From CAZAQK01 sp050249355 (GTDB taxonomy: Bacteria; Pseudomonadota; Alphaproteobacteria; Rickettsiales; SXRF01): a DNA stretch of 35,746 nt. Both the position numbers and the translations under genes were made by a program. Under the pieces are notes generated by a model. The model was not told where the DNA came from. It saw only the letters and a program-made list of their open reading frames with translations, and did not search any database. The DNA lies in assembly GCA_050249355.1 (NCBI GenBank), contig JBFWQQ010000008.1:1-35746 (forward strand), given 5' to 3'. Positions 14,581-22,537 of this stretch are shown piece after piece. Every line of letters begins with the position of its first letter. Positions within the stretch are counted from its first letter, which is position 1.

Positions 14581-15993
14581 ATGGAATCCTCGCAAGACGG
14601 CCTGCTCGGCTTTGTAAACCCAATATTTGAATTCATCGTGGGTGCCATGTCGGCGGTGCTGTTCCTTGATATTGGCGGATTCCCCTTTATCGTGCTGTGG
14701 CTGGTGGCTGCGGCCCTGTTTTTCACCGTGTATTTGCGCGGGGTGAATTTCCGCCTGTTCCGCCATGCCTTCCATGTCGTCACCGGCAAACACGGCGATA
14801 AGGACGAAGCGCACGGTAAGGGCGAGATCAGCCATTTGCAGGCGCTTTTTTCCGCCATTGCCGCTACCGTGGGTCTTGGCTCCATCGCCGGTGTATCAGT
14901 GGCGGTGGCCGTCGGCGGGCCGGGCGTGGTGTTCTGGATCGTGGTGGCGGGCATGCTCGGCATGGCGACCAAATTCGCCGAAGTCACCTTATCGCTGCAA
15001 TACCGCGAGGTGGACGCCAGCGGCAAAGTGTTCGGCGGCCCTTTCCAATACATCAAAAAAGGCCTTGCGAATAAAGGCATGGCTGGGTTGGGCAAGTTCC
15101 TTGCCGTGGTGTTCGCCATATTTTGTCTGGGCGGCGCGCTCGGCGGCGGCAACATGTTCCAATCCAACCAGGTGGTGAAGATATTCACCCATGTGTTCCC
15201 TTCGCTTGAGACATTCAAATGGTTGCTGGCAGCGGGTTTTGCCGCTCTGGTGTTCCTCGTGCTCATCGGCAGCATCCAGCGCGTCGCCAAGGTGGCCGAG
15301 ATGATCTCGCCGCTTAAAGGCATTGTCTACCTCATCACCGCCATCATCATCGTGGGTGCCAATATCGACAAGCTGGGTGACACCATTGCGCTGATATTCT
15401 CCGAAGCCTTCACCGGGCAGGCGGCAGCGGGCGGCTTTATCGGCATGATCGCCATGGCGTTCAAACGCGCGAGCTTTGCCAACGAGGCAGGCCTTGGCTC
15501 TGCGCCTATCGCCTATGCCACCACCAAAACGCAGGAGCCTATTTCCGAGGCCTCGGTTGCCCTGCTCGAGCCGTTCTTTGCCGCCATGATCGGCGTGCTG
15601 ACCGGCCTCATCGTCACCATCACCGGCGCTTATGCCGGCGGCTCGCTGGAAGATGGCGCGCTCATCACGCTGGCGGCCTTTGAAACCGTGGCCCCGTGGT
15701 TTTCCATCATGCTGGCAGTGAATATCCTTATCTTCGCCTACTCCACCACCATCGGCTGGAGCTATTACGGTGAGATCGCGTGGAGCTATTTGTTCGGCCG
15801 CCGCGGCATCCGCCTGTATCAGTTGATATTTGCCGGTGCCACTTTCCTTGGCGGCATCATGAGCTTTGGCATCGTGCTCGATCTTTCGGACCTGTTTATC
15901 CTCGGTATGGCACTGCCAAACCTCATCGCCGTGTTCATGCTGCGCAAACAGATACGCGATGCGATGGATGCGTATATTGCCAAGCTGAAATAA
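14581..15993 (+). CDS. AGCS-family sodium:amino-acid (alanine/glycine) symporter
   Basis: A 470-residue, multi-spanning transporter of the alanine/glycine:cation symporter family. Family features are the N-terminal LRGVNFRLFRHAF block, ALFSAIAATVGLGSIAGVSV, GGPGVVFWIV, GGPFQYIKKG, and the late EAGLGSAPIAYA motif that binds substrate/Na+. It should import alanine or glycine with Na+ across the inner membrane; the exact substrate cannot be read from the sequence. AGGAAGG ends five bases before the ATG and decides the start. Together with putA nearby it suggests growth on amino acids. A TATAGT box at about 14534 may be a -10 element. Confidence 0.92.
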   Translation: MESSQDGLLGFVNPIFEFIVGAMSAVLFLDIGGFPFIVLWLVAAALFFTVYLRGVNFRLFRHAFHVVTGKHGDKDEAHGKGEISHLQALFSAIAATVGLGSIAGVSVAVAVGGPGVVFWIVVAGMLGMATKFAEVTLSLQYREVDASGKVFGGPFQYIKKGLANKGMAGLGKFLAVVFAIFCLGGALGGGNMFQSNQVVKIFTHVFPSLETFKWLLAAGFAALVFLVLIGSIQRVAKVAEMISPLKGIVYLITAIIIVGANIDKLGDTIALIFSEAFTGQAAAGGFIGMIAMAFKRASFANEAGLGSAPIAYATTKTQEPISEASVALLEPFFAAMIGVLTGLIVTITGAYAGGSLEDGALITLAAFETVAPWFSIMLAVNILIFAYSTTIGWSYYGEIAWSYLFGRRGIRLYQLIFAGATFLGGIMSFGIVLDLSDLFILGMALPNLIAVFMLRKQIRDAMDAYIAKLK

Positions 15994-16006
15994 GCGTCAT
16001 CCCCGA

Positions 16007-16021
16007 CGGCACATTGTGCCG
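16007..16021. terminator. Short hairpin between convergent genes
   Basis: CGGCAC (16007-16012) and GTGCCG (16016-16021) form a perfect 6-bp stem with a three-base loop, 14 bases after the symporter stop and 13 before the polymerase stop. There is no T-run on either side, so it would be a weak intrinsic terminator at best. Confidence 0.3.
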
Positions 16022-16033
16022 CCGAGGAGACAG

Positions 16034-17335
16034 CTACTCCACGAACTCTTCCTTATCCGGTATCCGCGTGAAGGCGATCTTGGTGCCGGAAAAGCCGCGC
16101 CCTTGGCTGGGCAGCATACCCACCGTGATGGAATCGCGCCCGAAGCGTTGATTGATCTTGTCCAGCGCGTGTGACATACGCGTGTATTTTTCGCGCTGAT
16201 GCAGGTCATTATCGTCAATGTCGAACAACTGCGGCTGGCGTTGGCCGGATTCGGTGAGTTTGCTAAGCGTCACCGATACTTTCTTGATACGCCGGTGCCC
16301 GGCGGCCCGTATAATCTCACCCCATGCTTCTTCCAACAGGCGCAGGAAGGTAAAAGAATCATCCGCCGGACGGCACGGCAGTTCGCACCGCAGGCGCGGC
16401 CCGTCCTCTATGCGCACCGACAGGGTGAAGTGCGACGACCGGTAGCCGATGCGGCGCATACGGCTGGCGGCTTTGAGCGTCAGGCGCATGGCAACGAAGC
16501 GCGCCTTGGTGGGCGGGCGCAGGTCCGGTGCCAGCACATGGCTGTGGCCGATGGTGGAGCGTGTGGTTTCCGGGTCAGGCAGGTCGACACCACGCAGATA
16601 ATAATACATACGCTCACCCCACAGGCTGCCGAATACTTTACGCAAATGCTTGGGCGATGCGTTCCAGAAATCGTGCATATCGTAAATGCCGCAGCGATAC
16701 AGCCGCATCAGGTTATTCCGGCCAATACCCGGCAGGTCGTCCAGCTTCAGCTCCAGCAGGCGGCCCGGCAAACTGTCTGCGGTCAATATCGTAAATCCGT
16801 TGGGCTTTTGCATGTCGGTGGCTACTTTGGCGAGGTACTTATTGGGCGCCACACCGATGGAACAGCGGATATACTCCCCGATATTCTCACGCAGGCAGTG
16901 CTTGATGCTGGCGGCAATGCGGCTGATCTGCCCGGCTGATTGTTCGTTCTTCATCAGCTTGCACGCTACCTCGTCGATCGAGCACACCTGTGATACCGGG
17001 ATATGATTGTTCACCTCGTTGATGATGCGGTTGTGCGTATCGACATAATGTTCATGGTTGGCCTGCACGCAGACTATCTCCGGGCAGCGCTTTTTGGCTT
17101 CATAAATCGGGGTGCCGGTTTTAATACCGAATGCCTTGGCCTCGTAGCTGGCGGCTATGGCGCAGGTGGCATCGGTCATCACCGGCACCACCGCTATGGG
17201 CCGGTTCCGAAGTGAAGGGTCGCGCTGCTGCTCCACACTCGCAAAGTAGCTGTTGAAGTCGATATATAGCCAGTTCAGTTGCAATGAGGAGGGCTGCGTA
17301 TTCTCGTTGTGCGCCTGTCCCATGACGAGCATCAT
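16034..17335 (-). CDS. Y-family (DinB/pol IV-like) translesion DNA polymerase
   Basis: A Y-family polymerase of about 434 residues. LYIDFNSYFASVEQQ carries the first catalytic Asp, and CSIDEVA the second Asp/Glu pair, so the active site is intact. PNKYLAKVATDMQKPNGF and LPGIGRNN (helix-hairpin-helix) follow, then the little-finger region and a C-terminal tail ending GFSGTKIAFTRIPDKEEF that is typical of a DinB-like subgroup. Function: error-prone bypass of DNA lesions. The start is uncertain: the frame opens at a GTG at 17404, the ATG at 17335 and one at 17323 give more usual N-termini, and none has a strong ribosome site. No LexA box was recognised upstream. Confidence 0.9.
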   Translation of the reverse strand: MMLVMGQAHNENTQPSSLQLNWLYIDFNSYFASVEQQRDPSLRNRPIAVVPVMTDATCAIAASYEAKAFGIKTGTPIYEAKKRCPEIVCVQANHEHYVDTHNRIINEVNNHIPVSQVCSIDEVACKLMKNEQSAGQISRIAASIKHCLRENIGEYIRCSIGVAPNKYLAKVATDMQKPNGFTILTADSLPGRLLELKLDDLPGIGRNNLMRLYRCGIYDMHDFWNASPKHLRKVFGSLWGERMYYYLRGVDLPDPETTRSTIGHSHVLAPDLRPPTKARFVAMRLTLKAASRMRRIGYRSSHFTLSVRIEDGPRLRCELPCRPADDSFTFLRLLEEAWGEIIRAAGHRRIKKVSVTLSKLTESGQRQPQLFDIDDNDLHQREKYTRMSHALDKINQRFGRDSITVGMLPSQGRGFSGTKIAFTRIPDKEEFVE

Positions 17336-17512
17336 GCGCCCAAAGCGGGGGCTTGTCCAGATAACAAAATGGCTGCATTCTTGTATAGCGGCACCATGAT
17401 CCACAACTTAGCGCTGTCCATTTGATATTGTTTGGATATTTGATTCTTCAAAATTCAAGTTACCAACGGATTTATCCGCTATTCTGCTGGATGGTACGGG
17501 AGAAATTTGAAC

Positions 17513-18136
17513 TCAATTGGACATTATTACCGTGCGGAAGGTAAGCGAGATGCGTCTACCACGAGGGAGCTTCTGACCATTCCAATTATCCGTCTTTCGC
17601 TGCGGTATCGCATGTTGCCATTTATACCGCACATCGCCTTCCAGCACTATCAGACTGCGCGGCTCTAAAAGCTGCGCGGTTTTCTCATTGCTGCCGGAAT
17701 GTGTAAATTCCATCACGCAGGGGCTACCTACGCTTATACTCGCAATCGTTTCGCCAAAGCAGGGAACGCAGTCGATATGCGGCGTTATGCCTTGGCCGGG
17801 CTGATACTCATTGATAATCACTTGGTCAGGCTGCTTAGAGAAAATACCCTCCGCATGAAGCCTGTCACATAGGCCACCAAGCCAATACGGTATCGGCCCT
17901 AACCGCAAATCCTGCGTAATCCCTCGCGCCTTATAATCGTATTTGTATCCATAATGCTGCACCCGCCGTTTGAGGTCAGCAAGCCAAGGCTGCTTGTCGA
18001 TGGTTTGAATCAGCACCGCTTCTGTGACTGCGTCAATATACTCCGACATATAGCGCAACCCGGAAACAACAGCCTTGTTCTCATCACCAAACAGGGACAT
18101 TTGTGTAAGGGTTGCGGGCATAGCTTCTGGGTCCAT
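17513..18136 (-). CDS. AlkB-superfamily 2OG/Fe(II) dioxygenase, ALKBH8-like
   Basis: A 207-residue dioxygenase. The iron ligands are His120 and Asp122 (HID) and His175 (WQHAI); the 2-oxoglutarate-binding Arg pair is in RRISLTFR (R195, R201). The segment PDQVIINEYQPGQGITPHID, then ETIASISVGSPCVMEF, resembles the AlkB domain of eukaryotic ALKBH8 more than E. coli AlkB, by recall. AlkB proteins remove N-methyl groups from nucleobases; ALKBH8 hydroxylates a modified wobble uridine of tRNA. The ATG directly follows the TAA of the DUF2431 methyltransferase gene, so the two are coupled. The true substrate is unknown. Confidence 0.88.
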   Translation of the reverse strand: MDPEAMPATLTQMSLFGDENKAVVSGLRYMSEYIDAVTEAVLIQTIDKQPWLADLKRRVQHYGYKYDYKARGITQDLRLGPIPYWLGGLCDRLHAEGIFSKQPDQVIINEYQPGQGITPHIDCVPCFGETIASISVGSPCVMEFTHSGSNEKTAQLLEPRSLIVLEGDVRYKWQHAIPQRKTDNWNGQKLPRGRRISLTFRTVIMSN

Positions 18137-18895
18137 TTATTCCAAGCGAAAAATCCATGTGCTGAAATCATCGTGATTATCAAGTGCACTTCCACTTTGG
18201 TGTGTCATGCTATGAACATACCCCGGAAAGTCATCCGGTTCAAATGGATAGGATGCAGGTTCAGCAAACCCGGCTTCTTCTGCCGCTTCTTGAAACTGGA
18301 AAGCACCACGATAATGCGGGCTATCTACCGCCGATATGAGGACTACACCGCTTTGGGTTAGCAGATGTGCAGCGCTTTCAAGGAAATCCCTTATCAGAAT
18401 GAAATTGGGGTTCTGCCCTTCAACCGGCTCTCTGCTACCAACATGCGGAAACTGGTAGGCAATAGCCTCGAATCGCCGCCCGGAGAAAGTATCCGCAATA
18501 TCTGCCGCATCAACACCATGCAGTACCGTTACTCCCAGCAACCGTAGTTTCTCTGCATTTGCTTTGGTTTCAGGTGCAATCTCACTTGCCCGTTCAAACG
18601 TAGTAGCCGTGAGGTTCGCAGGATTAATACGCTGCTTTCGCGCCAGACTGAGAGCAAAGCTGAGATTGCCTTCGCCTATCAACAGCGTCTTGCCTTTGGC
18701 TAGTTGTCCCACGAAATCGAATTTCGTAGACTTTCGGAGCAACCATAGCAGATGGTCATCGACGCGCTGTAGCTCTTTGGCTTGCTCTACCAGTCCATAA
18801 TCAAGGCAATGCAAAATAAGCCGCTGGTTCTTCAAACTAAGCTGGCAGATAGCGCCGAAATATGGGGATTCGGTATAGTGCTGCAACTGTGTCAT
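18137..18895 (-). CDS. BMT5-like (DUF2431) Rossmann methyltransferase
   Basis: A 252-residue protein with a DUF2431/BMT5-like methyltransferase domain from about residue 68: LLIGEGNLSFALSLAR is the SAM-binding loop, then TATTFE, GVTVLHGVDAADI, and the family hallmark FPHVG at 149-153, then LLTQSGVVLISAV. In yeast, BMT5 makes N3-methyluridine in 25S rRNA; bacterial members are uncharacterised as far as I know. Residues 1-65 are an extra helical region. It is followed without a gap by the ALKBH8-like dioxygenase gene, which suggests the two act on the same RNA or DNA target. The promoter would lie in 18896-19078, downstream of tRNA-Gln. Confidence 0.82.
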   Translation of the reverse strand: MTQLQHYTESPYFGAICQLSLKNQRLILHCLDYGLVEQAKELQRVDDHLLWLLRKSTKFDFVGQLAKGKTLLIGEGNLSFALSLARKQRINPANLTATTFERASEIAPETKANAEKLRLLGVTVLHGVDAADIADTFSGRRFEAIAYQFPHVGSREPVEGQNPNFILIRDFLESAAHLLTQSGVVLISAVDSPHYRGAFQFQEAAEEAGFAEPASYPFEPDDFPGYVHSMTHQSGSALDNHDDFSTWIFRLE

Positions 18896-19078
18896 GTATG
18901 AATTTTATGACACAAATGGCGTACCCGGAAGGGTATCTGTATCTGCGAGAGGTTTCTTACGCAGCATTGTTGGTAGATTTTGTAAAACGCGAACGGAGTA
19001 TAGCGTAAGGCGATGATTCACAAAATTCTGATTCTTCGTTATATTTTGGACTTCCCTGGAGTCCATCGGAAGAAAATC

Positions 19079-19153
19079 TGGCTGGGGCGCCAGGATTCGA
19101 ACCTGGGAATGGCGGTACCAAAAACCGCTGCCTTACCGCTTGGCTACGCCCCA
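19079..19153 (-). tRNA. tRNA-Gln (anticodon UUG), CCA encoded
   Basis: Read on the minus strand from 19153: acceptor TGGGGCG pairs with CGCCCCA; D arm with AGCCAAGCGGTAAGGC; anticodon stem GCGGT/ACCGC with loop TTTTGGT, giving anticodon UUG; T arm with GGTTCGAATCC. The discriminator G and a genomic CCA follow (19079-19082). All arms are intact. It lies 14 bases downstream of the cutA stop on the same strand. Confidence 0.95.
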
Positions 19154-19167
19154 ATACCCTGTTGCGC

Positions 19168-19485
19168 CTATGTGGTTTCTTCAGCCACCCACGCAAGAAA
19201 CGGGGCAGAACCATCCGAAACCGGCTGCGCTATGATGCTTGGCAGATCATAAGGATGCAACCGCTTTATCGCATCTATGGCCGCTTGGCAACGTTCTTTT
19301 GTGGTCTTTGCTGATAGCATCACTTCTTGCTCCTGCTGGACGGCCCCCTGCCAGCGATAGACCGAGGTGATGCCCCCATGAATGTTCACGCAAGCGGCCA
19401 GCCGCTGCTCGATCAGCGCGTGTGCCACCGACCGGGCATCCTCATGGGTTGCAAACATGCTGGTGACGATATAGATTTCTGTCAT
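19168..19485 (-). CDS. cutA: CutA1 divalent-cation tolerance protein
   Basis: A 105-residue protein of the small trimeric, PII-like CutA1 family. Characteristic stretches are ATHEDARSVAHALIEQRLAA, CVNIHGGITSVYRWQG, EVMLSAKTT and HPYDLPSIIAQPV; length is normal. CutA1 is linked to copper tolerance in E. coli, but its molecular role is not settled. I prefer the ATG at 19483-19485, near an AGGTG; a GTG two codons upstream is possible. It is divergent from the coiled-coil membrane protein gene, with only 24 bases between the two starts, so promoters must overlap the coding ends. tRNA-Gln follows on the same strand. Confidence 0.94.
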   Translation of the reverse strand: MTEIYIVTSMFATHEDARSVAHALIEQRLAACVNIHGGITSVYRWQGAVQQEQEVMLSAKTTKERCQAAIDAIKRLHPYDLPSIIAQPVSDGSAPFLAWVAEETT

Positions 19486-19509
19486 ATTCACCTGATCGTT
19501 ACGGTAGTT

Positions 19510-20004
19510 ATGCGCTCATTGCTTATAGGATTCGCTCTTTTAGTCCCGGTATTTGTTATCGTTGCTCTTTCGGGCAAAATCAAGCCCGCACCCGATGTCT
19601 ATCATGACGAGAAGAAATCCGGCGAGATCGCCAGTAAAATGAAGCCCTTGCCCGAGCTGGACAATGAGGTGCCGGATTTCATCGCTCCCGGTAGCCTGGC
19701 CGAAGCCAAGCTGCGCCTGAAGCGCCGTTTGGCCGAGCTGGACAAAATGACCGAAGCCGAATGGAAAAAACAGCGCACCGACCGTGAGAATTTCAAGGAA
19801 AAATGGAACAAGCTGACCGACGAGCAGAAACAGCAGGCCATCGAAAAGATGCGTGAAAAGAAAGCCGAAGAAGCAAAAAAGGAAGCGCCACCACCCCAGC
19901 AAACAACGCCTGCGCACACCGCCACCGAACGGGCACCGGAAATACCCGGCGAACCGGCACAACCCATGGCCGACTTCCCCAAATCCAGCAATCCTGCAGA
20001 TTAA
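19510..20004 (+). CDS. Uncharacterised membrane-anchored, charged coiled-coil protein
   Basis: A 164-residue protein from the ATG at 19510. The first 20 residues (MRSLLIGFALLVPVFVIVAL) form a single membrane anchor or uncleaved signal. Residues about 65-125 are a highly charged, probably coiled-coil helix rich in Lys/Glu (KLRLKRRLAELDKMTEAEW, KLTDEQKQQAIEKMREKKAE), and the tail is Pro/Ala-rich and likely disordered. I recognise no enzyme motif. Its last 4 bases overlap the end of the convergent murJ gene. Function unknown; the layout suggests a periplasmic or cytoplasmic scaffold tethered to the inner membrane. Confidence 0.7.
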   Translation: MRSLLIGFALLVPVFVIVALSGKIKPAPDVYHDEKKSGEIASKMKPLPELDNEVPDFIAPGSLAEAKLRLKRRLAELDKMTEAEWKKQRTDRENFKEKWNKLTDEQKQQAIEKMREKKAEEAKKEAPPPQQTTPAHTATERAPEIPGEPAQPMADFPKSSNPAD

Positions 20005-21551
20005 GGCACGGGTAGTCGGCGCTTTCTAGCTCGTGCGCGTATATCAATGCTGTCGGTAACAAATGCCATGGCAAAATAAGTTGCCACACCGGCCAGCACC
20101 CACACGATCAGCGCCAGTATGCGCACCGCCTCGCCATCCTGCAGCAAATACGCCTGCACATACGGCTGTAGTGTCATCACCACCGCGCCCATCAACACAC
20201 AGCCGGTCAGTATCTTGGCCGACTCCTTGTGCAGCCGCTTCGGGAATTCCAGCCACTTGTGTCTGTGTAGACCGATAGCCAGCATCAGCACGTTGACCCA
20301 TGCCGAGGTTGTGGTGGCGATCGCCATGCCGACATATTTGTATTGTTCCATCAGCATCAGGCTGACCACGATGTTGATCACCACGCATACGGTGGCGATC
20401 TTGAACGGGGTTTTGGTGTCCTGTCGCGCAAAATAGCCCGGTACCAGCACCTTGATCAGCACGAATGCTGGCAGGCCGAGCGCAAAGGCGCGCAGCACCT
20501 TGCCGGTTTCCACCATATCTACCAGCGTAAATTCGCCGCGCAGGAACATCACCCGCACCACCGCCTCGGACATTATGAATATTCCAAACGCCGACGGAAT
20601 GGTCAGGAACATCGCCAGCTCAATGGCGCGATGGTGGGAATGGTTTGCGATCTCCGCCTTACCCTCGCGCACCTGCCGCGACAACATGGGCAGCAGCGCT
20701 GTGCCCACTGCCACGCCAATGACTGCCAGCGGCAGGCCATTGATGCGGTCGGCGTAATATAAATACGACACGCCGCTTTCGAACTGCGAAGCAATGATCA
20801 CATCCACGAACAGGTTGATCTGCGCCACACCGGCACCCAGCGCGGCGGGCGCCATGATGATCAGCAGGCGTTTCACCTGCGGGGTCAGGCGCGGTTTCAC
20901 CAGCCTGGGCAACATACCCTGTCGGCGGCAGAACCACACCAGCCACAACCACTGCACCAGCCCCGCCATGAACACCGATATGGCAAGTCCATGCGCCATG
21001 GTAGGGGTGATATCCTGAATCAGCCATGGCACCGTGATAAGGCACAGGTTCATAAGGATAGGGGTAGCCGCTACGGCAGCGAATTTGTCGAGGCTGTTGA
21101 GCACACCGGCCAGCAGCGATACCAGCGAAATGAATACGATATACGGCATGGTGATGCGGGTGAGCAGGATGGTCAGCTCGAACTTGTCCGGGTCCACCGC
21201 GAAACCCGGCGCCAGCAGATACATCAGCCATGGCATGGCAGCAATGAACAGCCCGGCCACGACCAGCAGGGCCATCAGCAGGAACGACATCACATCCGAA
21301 GCAAAACCATGCGCCTTTTCTTTTCCATCGACTGCCAGCATGCCGGCGAACATCGGAACGAACGACACAGAAAATGCACCCTCGGCAAACAACCGGCGCA
21401 GGAAGTTGGGAACCTTGAAGGCGACAAAGAACGCATCGGACAAGAACCCGGCGCCGATACCTGCCGCGATGGTGATATCGCGGATAAACCCGAGCGCCCG
21501 GGAGAGCAGCGAGTAGAAACCAACGGTAGCACTGGATCTCACCAGAGACAT
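20001..21551 (-). CDS. murJ: Lipid II flippase MurJ
   Basis: A 516-residue polytopic protein of the MviN/MurJ family (MOP superfamily), which flips the peptidoglycan precursor lipid II across the inner membrane. The N-terminus MSLVRSSATVGFYSLLSRAL, then GFIRDI, is the family start, followed by DAFFVAFKVPNFLRRLFAEG and SFVPMF, both typical, then about 14 hydrophobic segments. Length matches the family. It starts 7 bases after the exported SRPBCC gene stops, so the two are co-transcribed. The extreme C-terminus is basic (RARARKRRLPVP). Confidence 0.95.
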   Translation of the reverse strand: MSLVRSSATVGFYSLLSRALGFIRDITIAAGIGAGFLSDAFFVAFKVPNFLRRLFAEGAFSVSFVPMFAGMLAVDGKEKAHGFASDVMSFLLMALLVVAGLFIAAMPWLMYLLAPGFAVDPDKFELTILLTRITMPYIVFISLVSLLAGVLNSLDKFAAVAATPILMNLCLITVPWLIQDITPTMAHGLAISVFMAGLVQWLWLVWFCRRQGMLPRLVKPRLTPQVKRLLIIMAPAALGAGVAQINLFVDVIIASQFESGVSYLYYADRINGLPLAVIGVAVGTALLPMLSRQVREGKAEIANHSHHRAIELAMFLTIPSAFGIFIMSEAVVRVMFLRGEFTLVDMVETGKVLRAFALGLPAFVLIKVLVPGYFARQDTKTPFKIATVCVVINIVVSLMLMEQYKYVGMAIATTTSAWVNVLMLAIGLHRHKWLEFPKRLHKESAKILTGCVLMGAVVMTLQPYVQAYLLQDGEAVRILALIVWVLAGVATYFAMAFVTDSIDIRARARKRRLPVP

Positions 21552-21558
21552 AGCGGCT

Positions 21559-22068
21559 CTATTTTTCTTTGGTTTCTGATTCGGGTGCGGGCCACGGCAA
21601 TTCCTTGCCGGTTTCCAGCAATGTCTTCAGTCCGCTGAGTATCACCGGCCATCCACCTGCCACATCGGCATAGCCGGCATTGTCGTCGGTGAATTCATGG
21701 CGCACCTGCAGCATGCTCATAGTACCCATCGGCTCGATGTCATAGGTCACAATCGATTTTTTGCTGGGACGGTCGGAAAATATGAAACTATGCGAAAAAC
21801 GCGTGGGCGCTTCCAGTTTCAGCACCTCGCCGTAGATCATCTTATTTTCCAGCGTGCCGTAATAAATCTGCGTGCCTTCCTGCAGCGGCGCATCCTGCAG
21901 CGGCGCCAGATAATACCGATCGACCATCGGCTTCTGGGTAAGCGCCGACCACACCACATCGGCAGGCCGGGCAATATAAACGATCTGGTTATAGGTCAGG
22001 GTCTGATTCGCCCGCGCTGGCGTGACAAACGAAAATCCTGCGAGTAACAGACAGAGAATTTTTTTCAT
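21559..22068 (-). CDS. Exported SRPBCC (AHSA1-like) domain protein
   Basis: A 169-residue protein from the ATG at 22066-22068, preceded by AAAGGGGGC; longer in-frame starts would overlap the DnaJ-like gene. Residues 1-20 are a signal peptide (MKKILCLLLAGFSFVTPARA). The rest is an AHSA1/SRPBCC fold: IARPADVVWSALTQKPMVDR, GTQIYYGTLENKMIYGEV, RFSHSFIFSD, MSMLQVRHEFT and GGWPVILSGLKTLLETG. Members usually act in the cytoplasm and bind lipids or co-chaperones, so an exported copy is unusual. It lies between a membrane J-protein and murJ on the same strand. Confidence 0.85.
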   Translation of the reverse strand: MKKILCLLLAGFSFVTPARANQTLTYNQIVYIARPADVVWSALTQKPMVDRYYLAPLQDAPLQEGTQIYYGTLENKMIYGEVLKLEAPTRFSHSFIFSDRPSKKSIVTYDIEPMGTMSMLQVRHEFTDDNAGYADVAGGWPVILSGLKTLLETGKELPWPAPESETKEK

Positions 22069-22096
22069 GGTTGCCCCCTTTAGCGAGCCCGCCATA

Positions 22097-22525
22097 CTAA
22101 TCATTTTTTTTAGCGGCAAGCAACACATCTCTGGCTTCGTTGATCTTCGCCGCCAGATAATCGCTGCCGCCCTTGTCCGGGTGATGCTGCGCCATCAGCC
22201 TGCGGTAGTTGCGTTGTATTTCTTCTTTCGTGGCATGCGCTTGCACCCCAAGTATCGTGCACGCCTCTTCTTGCGTCATGCCCTGCCCGGGCTGATAGGT
22301 TTGCCGGTATTGCTCCTGCGCCTGGCTGGCCCGTTTGAACGACGCCACAAAATATGGCAACAGCTGCAATAACCGCGCCAGCGGGATATGGGTAACCCGT
22401 GAAATAAGGATCAACAATCCAAGGATACCGCCGGTTTTCAACCAACTGCGTTGCTGTACGTTCGAGCGTAACAACAGGATCATCACCACCACTACGATCA
22501 GCAGCAGCAGAATAAAACGGATCAT
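22097..22525 (-). CDS. Membrane-anchored J-domain protein (Tim14/Pam18-like)
   Basis: A 142-residue protein with two N-terminal hydrophobic segments (about 2-20 and 32-44), a linker, and a C-terminal J domain (about 85-141) with the HPD motif at 115-117 in MAQHHPDKGG. The architecture, TM first and J domain last, resembles mitochondrial Tim14/Pam18 and related alphaproteobacterial proteins. It should stimulate a DnaK partner at the inner membrane; the substrate is unknown. It lies 12 bases after mipZ and 28 bases before the exported SRPBCC gene, so the three may be co-transcribed. Confidence 0.9.
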   Translation of the reverse strand: MIRFILLLLIVVVVMILLLRSNVQQRSWLKTGGILGLLILISRVTHIPLARLLQLLPYFVASFKRASQAQEQYRQTYQPGQGMTQEEACTILGVQAHATKEEIQRNYRRLMAQHHPDKGGSDYLAAKINEARDVLLAAKKND

Positions 22526-22537
22526 AATACTGTGATC

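Noticed and set aside
14559..15323. 254-residue open frame on the minus strand
   Set aside because: It is antisense to the clearly conserved symporter gene and its translation is low-complexity Pro/Thr/Ser-rich with no family resemblance.
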